A stretch of DNA of 64,000 nt, taken from contig NZ_CP080332.1 of NCBI RefSeq assembly GCF_019456655.1, positions 3,162,001 through 3,226,000 of the forward strand, written 5' to 3'. Shown piece by piece: positions 25,648-33,874 of this stretch. A program made the translations under genes and the position numbers. Origin of the DNA: Mycolicibacterium diernhoferi (GTDB taxonomy: Bacteria; Actinomycetota; Actinomycetes; Mycobacteriales; Mycobacteriaceae). Under the pieces are notes generated by a model. That model did not search any database and was not told where the DNA came from. It saw nothing but the letters and a program-made list of their open reading frames with translations. Each line of letters opens with the position of its first letter. Positions within the stretch are counted from its first letter, which is position 1.

Positions 25648-26532
25648 CTACGAGGAGCCTGCATCCCGACTGCGCGGCACGATCATCGTCGGCACCGGGG
25701 CGTGGCGCAGGATCCGCGCCGCCGCCGAGCCGAGGAACACCTGTGCGGCGGGCCCAGCCGCACCGGAACCCAGTACCAGGATGTCGCCCGGCCCCCACTC
25801 GATGCCGTCGACCGCATCACGCCACGTCGGCCCGGACCCGACCACCACCTCGGCGGCGACCGATCGGATCTTCTGAAGCTGGGCCGCTATTCCGGCCTTG
25901 GTCCGGTCCGCCCACTGCTTGATCACCAGGTCCTCGGCTGCTGGTTCGATGGCACCGCTGTACATCGTCATCGGACGTACGGTGAACGAGGCGATGCGCA
26001 GTCGCGTCCCCCACCGCTGAGCCAGCTGCGCACTGGTCGCGATCAGACCCACCGCATCGGCCTGCCCGCCATAGGCCACCGTGAGTCGCCGGATCTGGCC
26101 GGCCTGTGCGGGATAACCGCGGGGGGCGATGGCGACCGGCAGCGCTGCGGTGTGCACCAGCCGGTCGGTGACGCTGCCAAGCGCGATGCGGCCCAGCAGC
26201 CCCGCCGAGGACGAGCCCACCACCACGAGATCCGCGTGCACCTCCGCGGCGAGCTCGGTCAACCCCTCCGGGATGGATCGGGCCTGGTGCACCACCCGCC
26301 ACACATCGAGCTCGCCGAGGTACTCGGCGGCCAGCCGGTTCAGGACGCCGTTGGTCTGGTCGCTGAGGAACTGCAGGTAATCGTTCTCCGCGGGGTCCGG
26401 CCTGGCCGGCCAGGGCCGCTCCACGATCGCCGCGGCCACGATCCGGGCACCGGTGCAGCGTGCCAGTTGCGCCGCCAGATGCAGCGGAGCCGGCCCCTGA
26501 CCGCTCGCACTGAACCCCACCAGGATGGTCAC
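25648..26532 (-). CDS. tandem universal stress protein
   Basis: A 294-residue protein with two UspA domains (about 1-145 and 150-294). ATP-binding glycine patterns are VVVGSSSAGLLGRIALGSVT in the first and LVLGSGAAGPAAQVFLGSAA in the second. GTG 26532 was chosen: it overlaps the permease stop by four bases (GTGA) and begins directly with the first strand VTILVGFSA. Tandem USPs are common in mycobacteria and bind ATP or cAMP. The coupling to a transporter suggests regulation of, or signalling from, transport. Confidence 0.85.
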   Translation of the reverse strand: MTILVGFSASGQGPAPLHLAAQLARCTGARIVAAAIVERPWPARPDPAENDYLQFLSDQTNGVLNRLAAEYLGELDVWRVVHQARSIPEGLTELAAEVHADLVVVGSSSAGLLGRIALGSVTDRLVHTAALPVAIAPRGYPAQAGQIRRLTVAYGGQADAVGLIATSAQLAQRWGTRLRIASFTVRPMTMYSGAIEPAAEDLVIKQWADRTKAGIAAQLQKIRSVAAEVVVGSGPTWRDAVDGIEWGPGDILVLGSGAAGPAAQVFLGSAAARILRHAPVPTMIVPRSRDAGSS

Positions 26533-28361
26533 TCTCGAACCTGTTCCACTGCAACGGACTTGGCGACAACGTGGGTGACCGGCACCGTGAATTGAGTACG
26601 GGCCCGGTCGATCACATCGAAGCGGTGCCATATCGAGAACTCCGGCGGCAGGGTCGCGATCACGATATGGTCCGGACCGAACCTGGTGGCGGCGTCCTCC
26701 AGTGCGCGTAGCGGGCGGTGGTCACCGAGTTCGCCCTGCGCGTCCAGGTTTTCACCGTGCAGCGTGGCCAGCACCGCGTCGAGCCTGTTCCGCGCCGCCT
26801 GTTCGGTCGCCTCGGTGACGTCCCGTGGGCCGTGGGTGGCGGCCGCTCCGGTGTCGACCGGGCTGGCCGGCACCACCACCAGGAAGGTCGATTCCCGGTC
26901 GGTCCCCATCCGGCGCAGTTCGTCGCGCAACTCCTCAGAATCCACGGTTCGGTTGGCCAGCACCAAGACCCGGCGGGCACCACCGACGGGGAACTCCGGC
27001 CGGTCCGGCCCGCCGAGCGGGCGGCGTTTCACGAACCACTTGTTCACCGCGAAGAGCCCGATCACCACCGCCCACGACAGCAGACTGAGCATCAACTGAG
27101 ACCGCAGTTCCCGGTCGATGAACATCTGCACCAGGATGCCCACGATGCCCAGCGCGGTGAGGACGGACAACACCGGGAACAACCACATCTTCACCCGCAG
27201 TTCCGAATCGGGGGTCCGGTAGCGCAACACGATCTGTGAGATCGCGATCAGCAGGTAGACGAACAGGATGATCGCACCGCTGGAGTTGAGCAGGAACGCG
27301 AAGATGGTGTCGGGCGAGACGGCCGCGGCGATGACACACAGGAACCCGACCACCGAGGACGCCAGGATGGCGTTGGCCGGGACACCACGCCGGGTTACCT
27401 TGACCAGCGACGACGGCGCCTCCCGTCGCGCGGCGAGCACGAACAGCATCCGGGACGAGGTGTACATGCCCGAGTTCAGACAGCTCAGCACCGCCGTCAG
27501 CACCACCGCGTTCATCACGTGGTCGGCGTACGGGATGCCCATCGCGCTGAAGGCCGCGACAAACGGTGAGGCGGCTACGTTCTCGTCGTTCCACGGGACG
27601 ATGGTCACCAACACCAGCACCGCCCCCACGTAGAACACCAGGATGCGCAGGATGACCGAGTTGGCGGCCCTCGCGACGGCTCGTTCCGGGTCCTTGGATT
27701 CCGCCGCGGCGATGGTGGCGATCTCGGCGCCCACCATGGAGAAGATGACCGTCACGATGCCCACGGTGATCACCCCGAAACCCATCGGCATGAAGCCGCC
27801 GTGACTGGTCAGGTTCGAGAAGTCGGCGGATTTATCCGGCCACAGCCCGAAGATGAACGCCGTGCCCGCCGCAATGAAGGCGATGATGGCGGCGACCTTG
27901 ATGCCGGCGAACCAGAACTCGAACTCGCCGTAGGACGATACCGAAAAGAGGTTGGTCGCAGTCATCAGGACCATGAACACCAACGCGGACAGCCACAACG
28001 GGACATCGATCCAGTACTGGATGATCTTGGCGCCGGCGATCGCCTCGAAGCCGACGACGATGACCCAGAAGTACCAGTACAGCCATCCGACGGAGAAGCC
28101 CGCCCAGTCCCCCAGGGCGTTGCGGGCGTAGTCGGCGAACGAGCCGGTGGACGGGTTGGCGACGGCCATCTCGGCCAGCATCCGCATCACCATGATGATC
28201 AGCACGCCCGCCATCCCGTAGGTGAGGAAGACCCCCGGGCCGGTGTCGCGGATGACGACGCCGGAACCTACGAACAGGCCCGCGCCGATGACGCCTCCGA
28301 TGGCGATCATGGTCAGCTGACGCTGACTCAACGCCTTCTTCAAAGTGGGTTCCGCGCTCAT
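26529..28361 (-). CDS. APC amino-acid permease with C-terminal USP-like domain
   Basis: A 610-residue protein. Residues about 1-455 form a 12-helix APC-family permease of the GABA/amino-acid type (IAIGGVIGAGLFVGSG, GAEIATIAAAESKDPERAVA). A cytosolic domain of about 150 residues follows (RRVLVLANRTVDSEELRDEL and DHIVIATLPPEFSIWHRFDV), resembling a universal-stress/nucleotide-binding fold. It would import an amino acid or amine by proton symport. It is overlapped by the stand-alone USP gene. The USP assignment of the tail is from pattern only. Confidence 0.85.
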   Translation of the reverse strand: MSAEPTLKKALSQRQLTMIAIGGVIGAGLFVGSGVVIRDTGPGVFLTYGMAGVLIIMVMRMLAEMAVANPSTGSFADYARNALGDWAGFSVGWLYWYFWVIVVGFEAIAGAKIIQYWIDVPLWLSALVFMVLMTATNLFSVSSYGEFEFWFAGIKVAAIIAFIAAGTAFIFGLWPDKSADFSNLTSHGGFMPMGFGVITVGIVTVIFSMVGAEIATIAAAESKDPERAVARAANSVILRILVFYVGAVLVLVTIVPWNDENVAASPFVAAFSAMGIPYADHVMNAVVLTAVLSCLNSGMYTSSRMLFVLAARREAPSSLVKVTRRGVPANAILASSVVGFLCVIAAAVSPDTIFAFLLNSSGAIILFVYLLIAISQIVLRYRTPDSELRVKMWLFPVLSVLTALGIVGILVQMFIDRELRSQLMLSLLSWAVVIGLFAVNKWFVKRRPLGGPDRPEFPVGGARRVLVLANRTVDSEELRDELRRMGTDRESTFLVVVPASPVDTGAAATHGPRDVTEATEQAARNRLDAVLATLHGENLDAQGELGDHRPLRALEDAATRFGPDHIVIATLPPEFSIWHRFDVIDRARTQFTVPVTHVVAKSVAVEQVRE

Positions 28362-28525
28362 GGAAACCTCCGCTCACGGTGGAGACGACACCGTCGTATA
28401 CCCACATACGCGCCGCGTCACTCCCTCGAGGCGTTCTGCCGCCGACGCAGTCGTCGAGCCCGTCGCCCATGATGGGAGACGCTGTTGGACGACTGAGTCC
28501 CCCTCCGCACAGAAGAGGCGTCATC

Positions 28526-29599
28526 TTGGCCCCACATCCCACCCGTGCGCGTCTCGACCGCCTGCGCGTCGTGGCGTCCACCCCGGTCAGCGAAGCACTG
28601 GTCAGCCACATCGTGGCGCGCGAGCCGCGAATCGACTTCGCCCGCGACGAGGCGCTGCTCCCGCCGCAGCGTTTTGCCGGCGACCATGCCGGAGACCCGG
28701 CGTTCCGGCGCACGGCCGAACAGCAGCGCGCCTTCGAGGACCTGGTCGACAGTGCACAGGCGCTCTACGGCGTGCCCGACGAGCACCCGGCCGCGCTGCA
28801 GCGCACGGTGCGCAACAACCCGGATCTTCGGTGGGTGCACACCATGCCCGCCGGCGGTGGCGCTCAGGTCAAGGCCGCGGACCTCACCGCGGACGAACTC
28901 GGCCGGATCGCCTTCACCACCTCCGCCGGTGTGCACGCAGAACCGCTGGCCGAGTACGCCCTGTTCGGGCTGCTGGCCGGAGCCAAGACCCTGCCGCGCC
29001 TGCTCCGCCAGCAGCGCGAAACCCGATGGACCGACCGGTGGGAGATGGGGCTGCTGAGCACACAGCGTGTCCTTCTCGTCGGCCTCGGCGGTATCGGCCG
29101 TGTCGTTGCGGCCAAACTCGCCGCACTCGGCGTCACCGTGGTGGGCACCAGCCGCTCGGGCGAACCCGTCGACGGCGTGCAGGAACTGGTACACCCGGAC
29201 AACCTGGTCGACGCCGCAACCGATGTGGACGGCATCGTGGTCAGCCTGCCCGGCACCGCGGCCACCGATGGCCTGGTGGACGCAAAGGTGTTGCGCGCGG
29301 CCAAGCCCGGTTTCACCCTGGTCAGCATCGGGCGGGGCGCCGTCATCGACGAACCGGCCCTGATCGACGCACTGCGCGACGAGCACGTGGGTTTCGCGGC
29401 CCTCGACGTGTTCGCCGCCGAGCCGCTGGCCACCGACAGCCCGCTGTGGTCAGACCCCCGGGTACTGATCAGCCCACACACCGCGGCGCTCAATTCTGCC
29501 GAGGATCGACTGATCGCCGAACTGTTCGCCGACAACGCAACCCGGTTCCTCGACGGGCAGCCGCTGCGCAACCGGGTCGACACGGTCGAGTTCTACTGA
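28526..29599 (+). CDS. D-2-hydroxyacid dehydrogenase
   Basis: A 357-residue NAD-dependent D-isomer-specific hydroxyacid dehydrogenase. Features: GLGGIGR (cofactor loop), catalytic Arg in SIGRGAVIDE, Glu in the DVFAAEPLA region and His in SPHTA. The N-terminal substrate domain is weakly conserved. I chose TTG 28526, preceded by AGAAGAGG at 28511-28518; ATG 28469 in the same frame is the alternative (376 residues). Divergent from the permease. Substrate could be a 2-oxo acid such as glyoxylate or phosphoglycerate; unresolved. Confidence 0.85.
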   Translation: MAPHPTRARLDRLRVVASTPVSEALVSHIVAREPRIDFARDEALLPPQRFAGDHAGDPAFRRTAEQQRAFEDLVDSAQALYGVPDEHPAALQRTVRNNPDLRWVHTMPAGGGAQVKAADLTADELGRIAFTTSAGVHAEPLAEYALFGLLAGAKTLPRLLRQQRETRWTDRWEMGLLSTQRVLLVGLGGIGRVVAAKLAALGVTVVGTSRSGEPVDGVQELVHPDNLVDAATDVDGIVVSLPGTAATDGLVDAKVLRAAKPGFTLVSIGRGAVIDEPALIDALRDEHVGFAALDVFAAEPLATDSPLWSDPRVLISPHTAALNSAEDRLIAELFADNATRFLDGQPLRNRVDTVEFY

Positions 29600-29703
29600 C
29601 CGCCGGCGGTGTATCTCGCGATGACCGAAGGGGGACAACGGCTTCCGATGTCGGCAAGCGTCGGCGACCACCACCCCGCATCGGTCACCGCGCCCGGTGC
29701 GGA

Positions 29704-29736
29704 GCCTCCTGCCGGTACGGGTCGCCGGCAGGAGGC
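29704..29736. terminator. strong bidirectional terminator hairpin
   Basis: GCCTCCTGCCGG (29704-29715) and its exact complement CCGGCAGGAGGC (29725-29736) form a perfect 12-base stem with a nine-base loop between two convergent genes. There is no long T-run, as usual for mycobacterial terminators. Confidence 0.8.
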
Positions 29737-29744
29737 CGCGCGGA

Positions 29745-30515
29745 TCAGCCGGCCAGGATGCCGCCGTCGATGGGGTAGATACCGCCGGTGCAGTAGCGGG
29801 ACCGGTCGGACACCAGGTACAGCACCAGGTCGGAGACCTCCTGTGCCGTCGCGATGCGCGGGATCGGCTGGCTGGCCATCCACTCGTCGAAGTCGAAGTA
29901 CGGGTTCTGGGCCATGATGACCTTCTCCTCGTCGAGCATCGGGGTGTCCACCGAGGACGGCGCGATGGCGACGACACGGATGTTGTCCGCGGCGTACGTC
30001 AGCGCGGCCGACTTGGTGATGCCCGCGACGCCGGCCTTACTGGCCACGTAGCCCGCATAGCCCCAGGTGCCCTTGACGCCGAAAACCGAAGAGATGTTGA
30101 CGATCACGCCGCCACCGGCACGGCGCATGGCGGGTACCGCCGCACGCATGCCGCGGAACACACCGGCGAGGTTGGTGTTGATCACTGCGTCCCAGTTCTC
30201 GTCACTGAGCGAGTCGACCGGTTCGCACATCACAATGCCGGCGTTGTTGAGCAGGATGTCGACCTTGCCGAACTCCTTCTCGGCGTCGGCGATGACGGTC
30301 GTCCAGTCCTCGGTGGAGCGGACGTCGAGGTGGCGGTAGATGGCCTTGCCCCCGTTGCCCTGGATCTCTTCGGCGACGGCGGTACCCAGTTCGTCCCGGA
30401 TATCGGTGACGACCACGTTCACGCCGGCCGCGGACAGCGCCCGGGCATGCGAGGCACCCTGGCCACGCGCACCACCCGAGATGACGGCGGTCTTACCTGC
30501 GAGGTCTTCAAACAT
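29745..30515 (-). CDS. short-chain dehydrogenase/reductase
   Basis: A 256-residue SDR: SGGARGQG cofactor loop (residues 12-19), TDIRDE acidic NAD-preferring strand end, NNAGI, catalytic Tyr/Lys in YVASKAG, and YPIDGG near the end. The start at ATG 30515 (AAAGAG before it) gives the usual MFEDLAGKTAVISGGARG. Insert DEEKVIMAQNPYFDFDEW before the last helix resembles actinobacterial SDRs acting on large hydrophobic alcohols. It stands alone, so its pathway is unknown. Confidence 0.9.
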   Translation of the reverse strand: MFEDLAGKTAVISGGARGQGASHARALSAAGVNVVVTDIRDELGTAVAEEIQGNGGKAIYRHLDVRSTEDWTTVIADAEKEFGKVDILLNNAGIVMCEPVDSLSDENWDAVINTNLAGVFRGMRAAVPAMRRAGGGVIVNISSVFGVKGTWGYAGYVASKAGVAGITKSAALTYAADNIRVVAIAPSSVDTPMLDEEKVIMAQNPYFDFDEWMASQPIPRIATAQEVSDLVLYLVSDRSRYCTGGIYPIDGGILAG

Positions 30516-30831
30516 GTCAGAGCTCTTTCGTTCGTATTGACGGGTCCGGCGGTCCCGTTGGGGCACAGCGAAATTCGGATCAATGCCACCATCGTCGTCG
30601 CCGGCCGCGGTCCCCCACCGAGGTTCCGACAGCCGCTTCTCGGGCAGACGACATGATCACCGGAGCAATGTTCCTACAAATGATGAAACACCGCGACCCG
30701 AGGATCGTCAAGACCCGGTTCGGGCGCGTCGGTGGAGCACCCACAAGACTGCCGGCCCAGACGACGAACGGGCCGGACCCGGAATTTTCTGCAGCTCAGC
30801 GCAATGCGCCGAGCGATGACCCCCGGGTGGG
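30516..30831. other. intergenic region between two leftward genes
   Basis: About 316 bases without a convincing gene. It contains the inverted repeat CCGGCCC-N11-GGGCCGG (30752-30776), placed correctly to end the transcript of the oxygenase gene, and presumably the promoter of the SDR gene nearer 30560-30700. I see no RNA gene or repeat. Confidence 0.4.
30752..30776 (-). terminator. inverted repeat after the MpaB-like gene
   Basis: CCGGCCC (30752-30758) pairs exactly with GGGCCGG (30770-30776) around an 11-base loop, about 56 bases after the stop of the leftward oxygenase gene. A likely terminator; no T-run follows. Confidence 0.5.
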
Positions 30832-32064
30832 CTAAGCCACCCGGCTCACCTGCGCCGCGGATTCTCCGATCGTGGCATGGCCATCACCGATCATGGTGCG
30901 CAGCAGGGCTTGTTGCTCCCGCTCTCCACGTCGCGCCGCGCGGTCCATCCCGCCGGGCATCGTCATGTCCACGGCACTGCGCGCCACATTGACGGGCAGC
31001 CGCAACAACGGATACCACGGCGGGACGAAGGCCGGAAGCCCGAGCATCCGCATCGCGCGCGGACCGAGGAAGGCGCTCGTCACCGACAGGTGCTGGGCCC
31101 GCGCCATCCGGCGACGCAGCGCCCGCAGATTGTCGTAATGCCAGGCCAGTGGATCGTCGGCCATCGGCGTGGCCAGTTGACGTGTCGTCTCGTCGGGCGC
31201 CGACAGGGCCGTCAGGGTGTGGTAGAGCACCCGGATACCGTCCCGGAAGTTGTGCGGCAGCCATTCGTCCTGCACGCCGATCAGCCAACCGACATAGCGG
31301 GTCAGGTGCGCGACGGCGTCCAGGTCCTGCGGCGAACTGAGGATGCCCATGCCGAGGCTGGCGGCCGGCGGGGCGATGAGCGCGCCGATCAGGGTGGCCG
31401 CCATGTCGGTCTGGTTCACCGGCACACCCCACTCGTCGGCGCGCCAATCGGGCATGGCGCCCACATGCCTGCGCACGAAGGCGTGGATGAGGCGGACCCG
31501 GATGGTGGACTGGTATCCGCCACCGAGCGGCTCCAGACCGCCCTCGGCGATCACATCCATGGCCCACTGCATGGTCTCGGCGAAGCGCTTGTTCGACCCC
31601 TTCTCCAGGGCACCGGTGCGCAGCAGGGTCCTGTTGAACCCGGAGAACTGGTAGCCGCCGAGCAGCGACACATCACGCGCGACGTACATGCCGTCGGCCC
31701 CGCCCCGCCGCATCACCAGTTGGCCGCGGCGGATGATCTCCGGGTCGACCCAGGACGGCGTGGCCTCGATGTCGGTGAAGAAGTCCTTCAGCGGCTGCGG
31801 AGCGTCGGGCACGGCGGCGATGCCTTCGCGCAGCGCACGGTCGAACAGCGGCCGGGTCTGCGCCAGCCCGGTGTCGACCATCCAGTCCAGCAATCGGTCC
31901 ATCGGTTCGTCGCCGACGGTGAGCCGCTCCCCCAGTCGGCGCCACTTCCGATCCGACGGTTTACGGATTCCCAGGCCGAAGGCCAGCAGCTTGATCATTC
32001 CCGGCACCGGACGTGGGCCGGCGGGATGCCGGGTCGGGATACCCGTGGACACGACCATGGTCAT
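30832..32064 (-). CDS. MpaB/Lcp-like oxygenase (DUF2236)
   Basis: A 410-residue helical protein of the DUF2236 family, which includes the heme oxygenase latex-clearing protein and MpaB. Recognisable stretches are GGYQSTIRVRLIHAFVRRHV, where a His may bind heme, DEWGVPVNQTDMAATL and the YVGWLIGVQDEWLPHN region. The reaction would be oxidative cleavage of an isoprenoid or other hydrophobic C=C bond; this is family inference. ATG 32064 was chosen for AAGGGGAG eight bases ahead. A near-perfect palindrome lies 22 bases upstream of the start. Confidence 0.8.
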   Translation of the reverse strand: MTMVVSTGIPTRHPAGPRPVPGMIKLLAFGLGIRKPSDRKWRRLGERLTVGDEPMDRLLDWMVDTGLAQTRPLFDRALREGIAAVPDAPQPLKDFFTDIEATPSWVDPEIIRRGQLVMRRGGADGMYVARDVSLLGGYQFSGFNRTLLRTGALEKGSNKRFAETMQWAMDVIAEGGLEPLGGGYQSTIRVRLIHAFVRRHVGAMPDWRADEWGVPVNQTDMAATLIGALIAPPAASLGMGILSSPQDLDAVAHLTRYVGWLIGVQDEWLPHNFRDGIRVLYHTLTALSAPDETTRQLATPMADDPLAWHYDNLRALRRRMARAQHLSVTSAFLGPRAMRMLGLPAFVPPWYPLLRLPVNVARSAVDMTMPGGMDRAARRGEREQQALLRTMIGDGHATIGESAAQVSRVA

Positions 32065-32085
32065 CGACGCTCCCCTTTGAGCTTT

Positions 32086-32103
32086 TGACAACGTATGTAG
32101 TCA
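32086..32103. promoter_or_regulatory. 18-base palindrome upstream of the oxygenase gene
   Basis: TGACAACGTATGTAGTCA matches its own complement at 14 of 18 positions (TGACwACrTAyGTwGTCA). It lies between the leftward oxygenase gene and the rightward SGNH gene. The form is typical of TetR operators; no TetR gene is adjacent, so the regulator would be encoded elsewhere. Confidence 0.5.
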
Positions 32104-32159
32104 GTAGGGTACGCGGCGCGTGGCCACTGTCAACGAACCGGGTGGGTACTGTGCTCGCC

Positions 32160-33041
32160 ATGCGCACGCCCCGCAACCCCGACGGCGACGCGCCGCTGTG
32201 GCGGCGGGCAGGAATGGAACTCAAGAGCTTCGTCCGGCGCCGGCTGGCGGACAGGGGTATCGCGGTGAGGCCGCCGGACCGGCCGTACCTGGTGGTGCCG
32301 ATCCTGGGCCAGTCGAACGCCTTCGGCATGGGGCTCCCGCTGGATCGCGACGGGGCCGACAAACCCCACCCGATGGTGCACCAGTTCGCCAACAGCGGGC
32401 CGTCCAAGAACACCGTGGTACTCGGAGCCGATCCGCTGTTCCATGAAACACCCTCGTGGCGTGTCGGTTTCGGTGTCACCTTCGGCAAGGCGCTGACCGA
32501 GGAGACCGGCCGCGCGGTCCTGCTGGTGCCGTGCGCCCGCGGTGACACCAGCTTCCATCCGAAGAACGGATACACCTGGGACATCGCCGACACCCGCACC
32601 CGACGAAACCTGTACCGGGAGTCGGTGCGCTCGATCGATGCTGCCCTGGCCGCGTACCCGGGCAGTACGGTGGCCACCGTGCTGTGGCACCAGGGTGAAT
32701 CCGATGTGCCGCTGATGTCCGGCGCGGACTATCAACGCAAACTGGACACGCTGTTCGGTGATCTCCGAGACCGCTATGGCGCTCAGACCCCGATCATCCT
32801 GGGCGGCATGGTGCCCGAGGAAATGGAACTCAGCGGCAAGGATTACACCGCCATCAACGCCGTGCATGAGGACACCCCGCGTCGACTGCCGCGGACGGCC
32901 TTCGTGCCCGGCAATCGCGACTCGTACAACAGTGCCGTCGACCGGCACTACAACGCGACCGGTATCCGTGCGCTGGGTCGCGACATGTGGCTGGCCTACC
33001 GGCAGATCGCCGCCGACGACCTGCACAGCCACCGCCGCTGA
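32160..33041 (+). CDS. SGNH-fold esterase, sialate O-acetylesterase-like
   Basis: A 293-residue cytosolic protein of the SASA/DUF303 SGNH-hydrolase group: nucleophile in ILGQSNAFGMG (block I), VLWHQGESD (block III-like) and a late HYNATGIRALG supplying the His. It should cleave an acetyl or other short acyl ester from a sugar or glycan. No signal peptide is visible. ATG 32160 begins MRTPRNPDGDAPLWRRAG; a nearby GTG (32151) is possible. It shares an intergenic region and palindrome with the oxygenase gene. Confidence 0.8.
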   Translation: MRTPRNPDGDAPLWRRAGMELKSFVRRRLADRGIAVRPPDRPYLVVPILGQSNAFGMGLPLDRDGADKPHPMVHQFANSGPSKNTVVLGADPLFHETPSWRVGFGVTFGKALTEETGRAVLLVPCARGDTSFHPKNGYTWDIADTRTRRNLYRESVRSIDAALAAYPGSTVATVLWHQGESDVPLMSGADYQRKLDTLFGDLRDRYGAQTPIILGGMVPEEMELSGKDYTAINAVHEDTPRRLPRTAFVPGNRDSYNSAVDRHYNATGIRALGRDMWLAYRQIAADDLHSHRR

Positions 33042-33042
33042 G

Positions 33043-33243
33043 TCACCCCGGTACCGACACACCGGCGCGGGCGGCCCGTTCCTCCGCAGTTCCCCTGGTA
33101 CGGCGGACTTCTCGGCGCCATGCCATCAGGTTGGCGACCAGCTCGGCACGGCGGCCCTCTGGTATCGCCGGATCGGTGGCCCGCCAGCGGCGTCCGTCGA
33201 TGACGATGAAGTGCCCATCGTCGGTGGTCGCCGGTTCGCCCAT
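33043..33243 (-). CDS. small conserved actinobacterial protein (66 aa)
   Basis: A 66-residue basic protein containing HFIVIDGRRWRATDPAIPEG followed by a helix RAELVANLMAWRREVRRTRG. The DGRRWRATDPAIPE pattern recurs in short actinobacterial proteins of unknown function. It ends one base after the SGNH stop on the opposite strand. No membrane segment or metal motif is seen. The start at ATG 33243 has no strong ribosome site. Confidence 0.6.
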   Translation of the reverse strand: MGEPATTDDGHFIVIDGRRWRATDPAIPEGRRAELVANLMAWRREVRRTRGTAEERAARAGVSVPG

Positions 33244-33394
33244 CGACTCATGGTAGGCCGGGCCTGTACCGGGTGCGGCGCATTCGCCAAGGGCACCAAC
33301 ACATCCTGCTGCCCGGACATCGCGATGTGTGACACCGCCGGGAGCACGTGCTTAAGGCCGGCCCAATCCGGGTAACACACCGGAGTCGATCCTT

Positions 33395-33418
33395 CCGTGC
33401 AGTCTCGGTACTGCACGG
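33395..33418. promoter_or_regulatory. perfect 9-bp hairpin in the leader of a lipoprotein gene
   Basis: CCGTGCAGT (33395-33403) and ACTGCACGG (33410-33418) form a perfect stem with loop CTCGGT, 27 bases before the ATG of the repeat lipoprotein. It could be an RNA hairpin in the 5' leader, a terminator for read-through, or an operator. The sequence alone does not decide. Confidence 0.5.
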
Positions 33419-33445
33419 CAGCCGCACTAGAGAAACGAGCCTCGT

Positions 33446-33868
33446 ATGACCGTCGTTCACACCGCCCGCCGTCTGCCGATCGCGGCCGCCATTGCCGGCG
33501 TCGTCCTTGTCGGCGGGCTGACCGCCTGCAGTTCCGACAGCGACAGCGGCACCTCGACCGAGACGTCGACGACCGAATCGACGATGACCACCATGACAAC
33601 CGAACCGGAGCCCACGACGATGGCCCCGTCATCACCGATGGCGCCGGCCCCTGCTCCCGGCGCCGGGGCCGGCGAGGGCGGGGCCACCGCAGGTGTCCCG
33701 GGCGCCGGAGCCGGTGCCGGACCCGGCGGAGCCACCGCAGGTGTCCCGGGCGCCGGAGCCGAAGCCGGACCCGGCGGAGCCACCGCAGGCGTCCCGGGCG
33801 CCGGAGCCGGTGCCGGACCCGGCGGAGCCGGTGCGTGCGTCGGGGACCTCTGTGTCGGCACGCCCTAA
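33446..33868 (+). CDS. repeat-containing Gly/Ala/Pro-rich lipoprotein
   Basis: A 140-residue secreted protein. The signal (about residues 1-27) ends in a lipobox GLTAC, followed by a Ser/Thr-rich tether (residues 28-65) likely to be glycosylated. The rest consists of a 16-residue repeat of the type GAGAGAGPGGATAGVP in about three and a half copies, and it ends ACVGDLCVGTP, with two cysteines that could pair. No enzyme domain is visible. It may be a surface spacer or wall-associated protein. The call as a real gene rests on the signal, start and stop. Confidence 0.7.
   Translation: MTVVHTARRLPIAAAIAGVVLVGGLTACSSDSDSGTSTETSTTESTMTTMTTEPEPTTMAPSSPMAPAPAPGAGAGEGGATAGVPGAGAGAGPGGATAGVPGAGAEAGPGGATAGVPGAGAGAGPGGAGACVGDLCVGTP
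33659..33841 (+). repeat. 48-bp tandem repeat within the lipoprotein gene
   Basis: Two full 48-base units (33701-33748 and 33749-33796) are nearly identical, differing mainly at GGT/GAA in the sixth codon and one third-base change. A 42-base earlier unit (33659-33700) and a partial unit from 33797 flank them. The unit encodes 16 residues in frame, so copy number can change without breaking the protein. Confidence 0.85.
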
Positions 33869-33874
33869 CCTGCG

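Noticed and set aside
24146..25876. Long rightward frame across the LysM-esterase gene
   Set aside because: Arg/Pro/Gly-rich, low-complexity translation; the leftward fusion protein has clear domains.
28385..28410. GGGTAT on the leftward strand as a SigF promoter for the permease
   Set aside because: No GTTT at 15-17 bases upstream.
30583..30819. Small rightward frames between the SDR and oxygenase genes
   Set aside because: No ribosome site, biased composition and no family resemblance.
32085..32110. TTGACA plus TAGGGT as a promoter for the SGNH gene
   Set aside because: Spacing is only 14 bases; the stretch is better explained as part of the palindrome.
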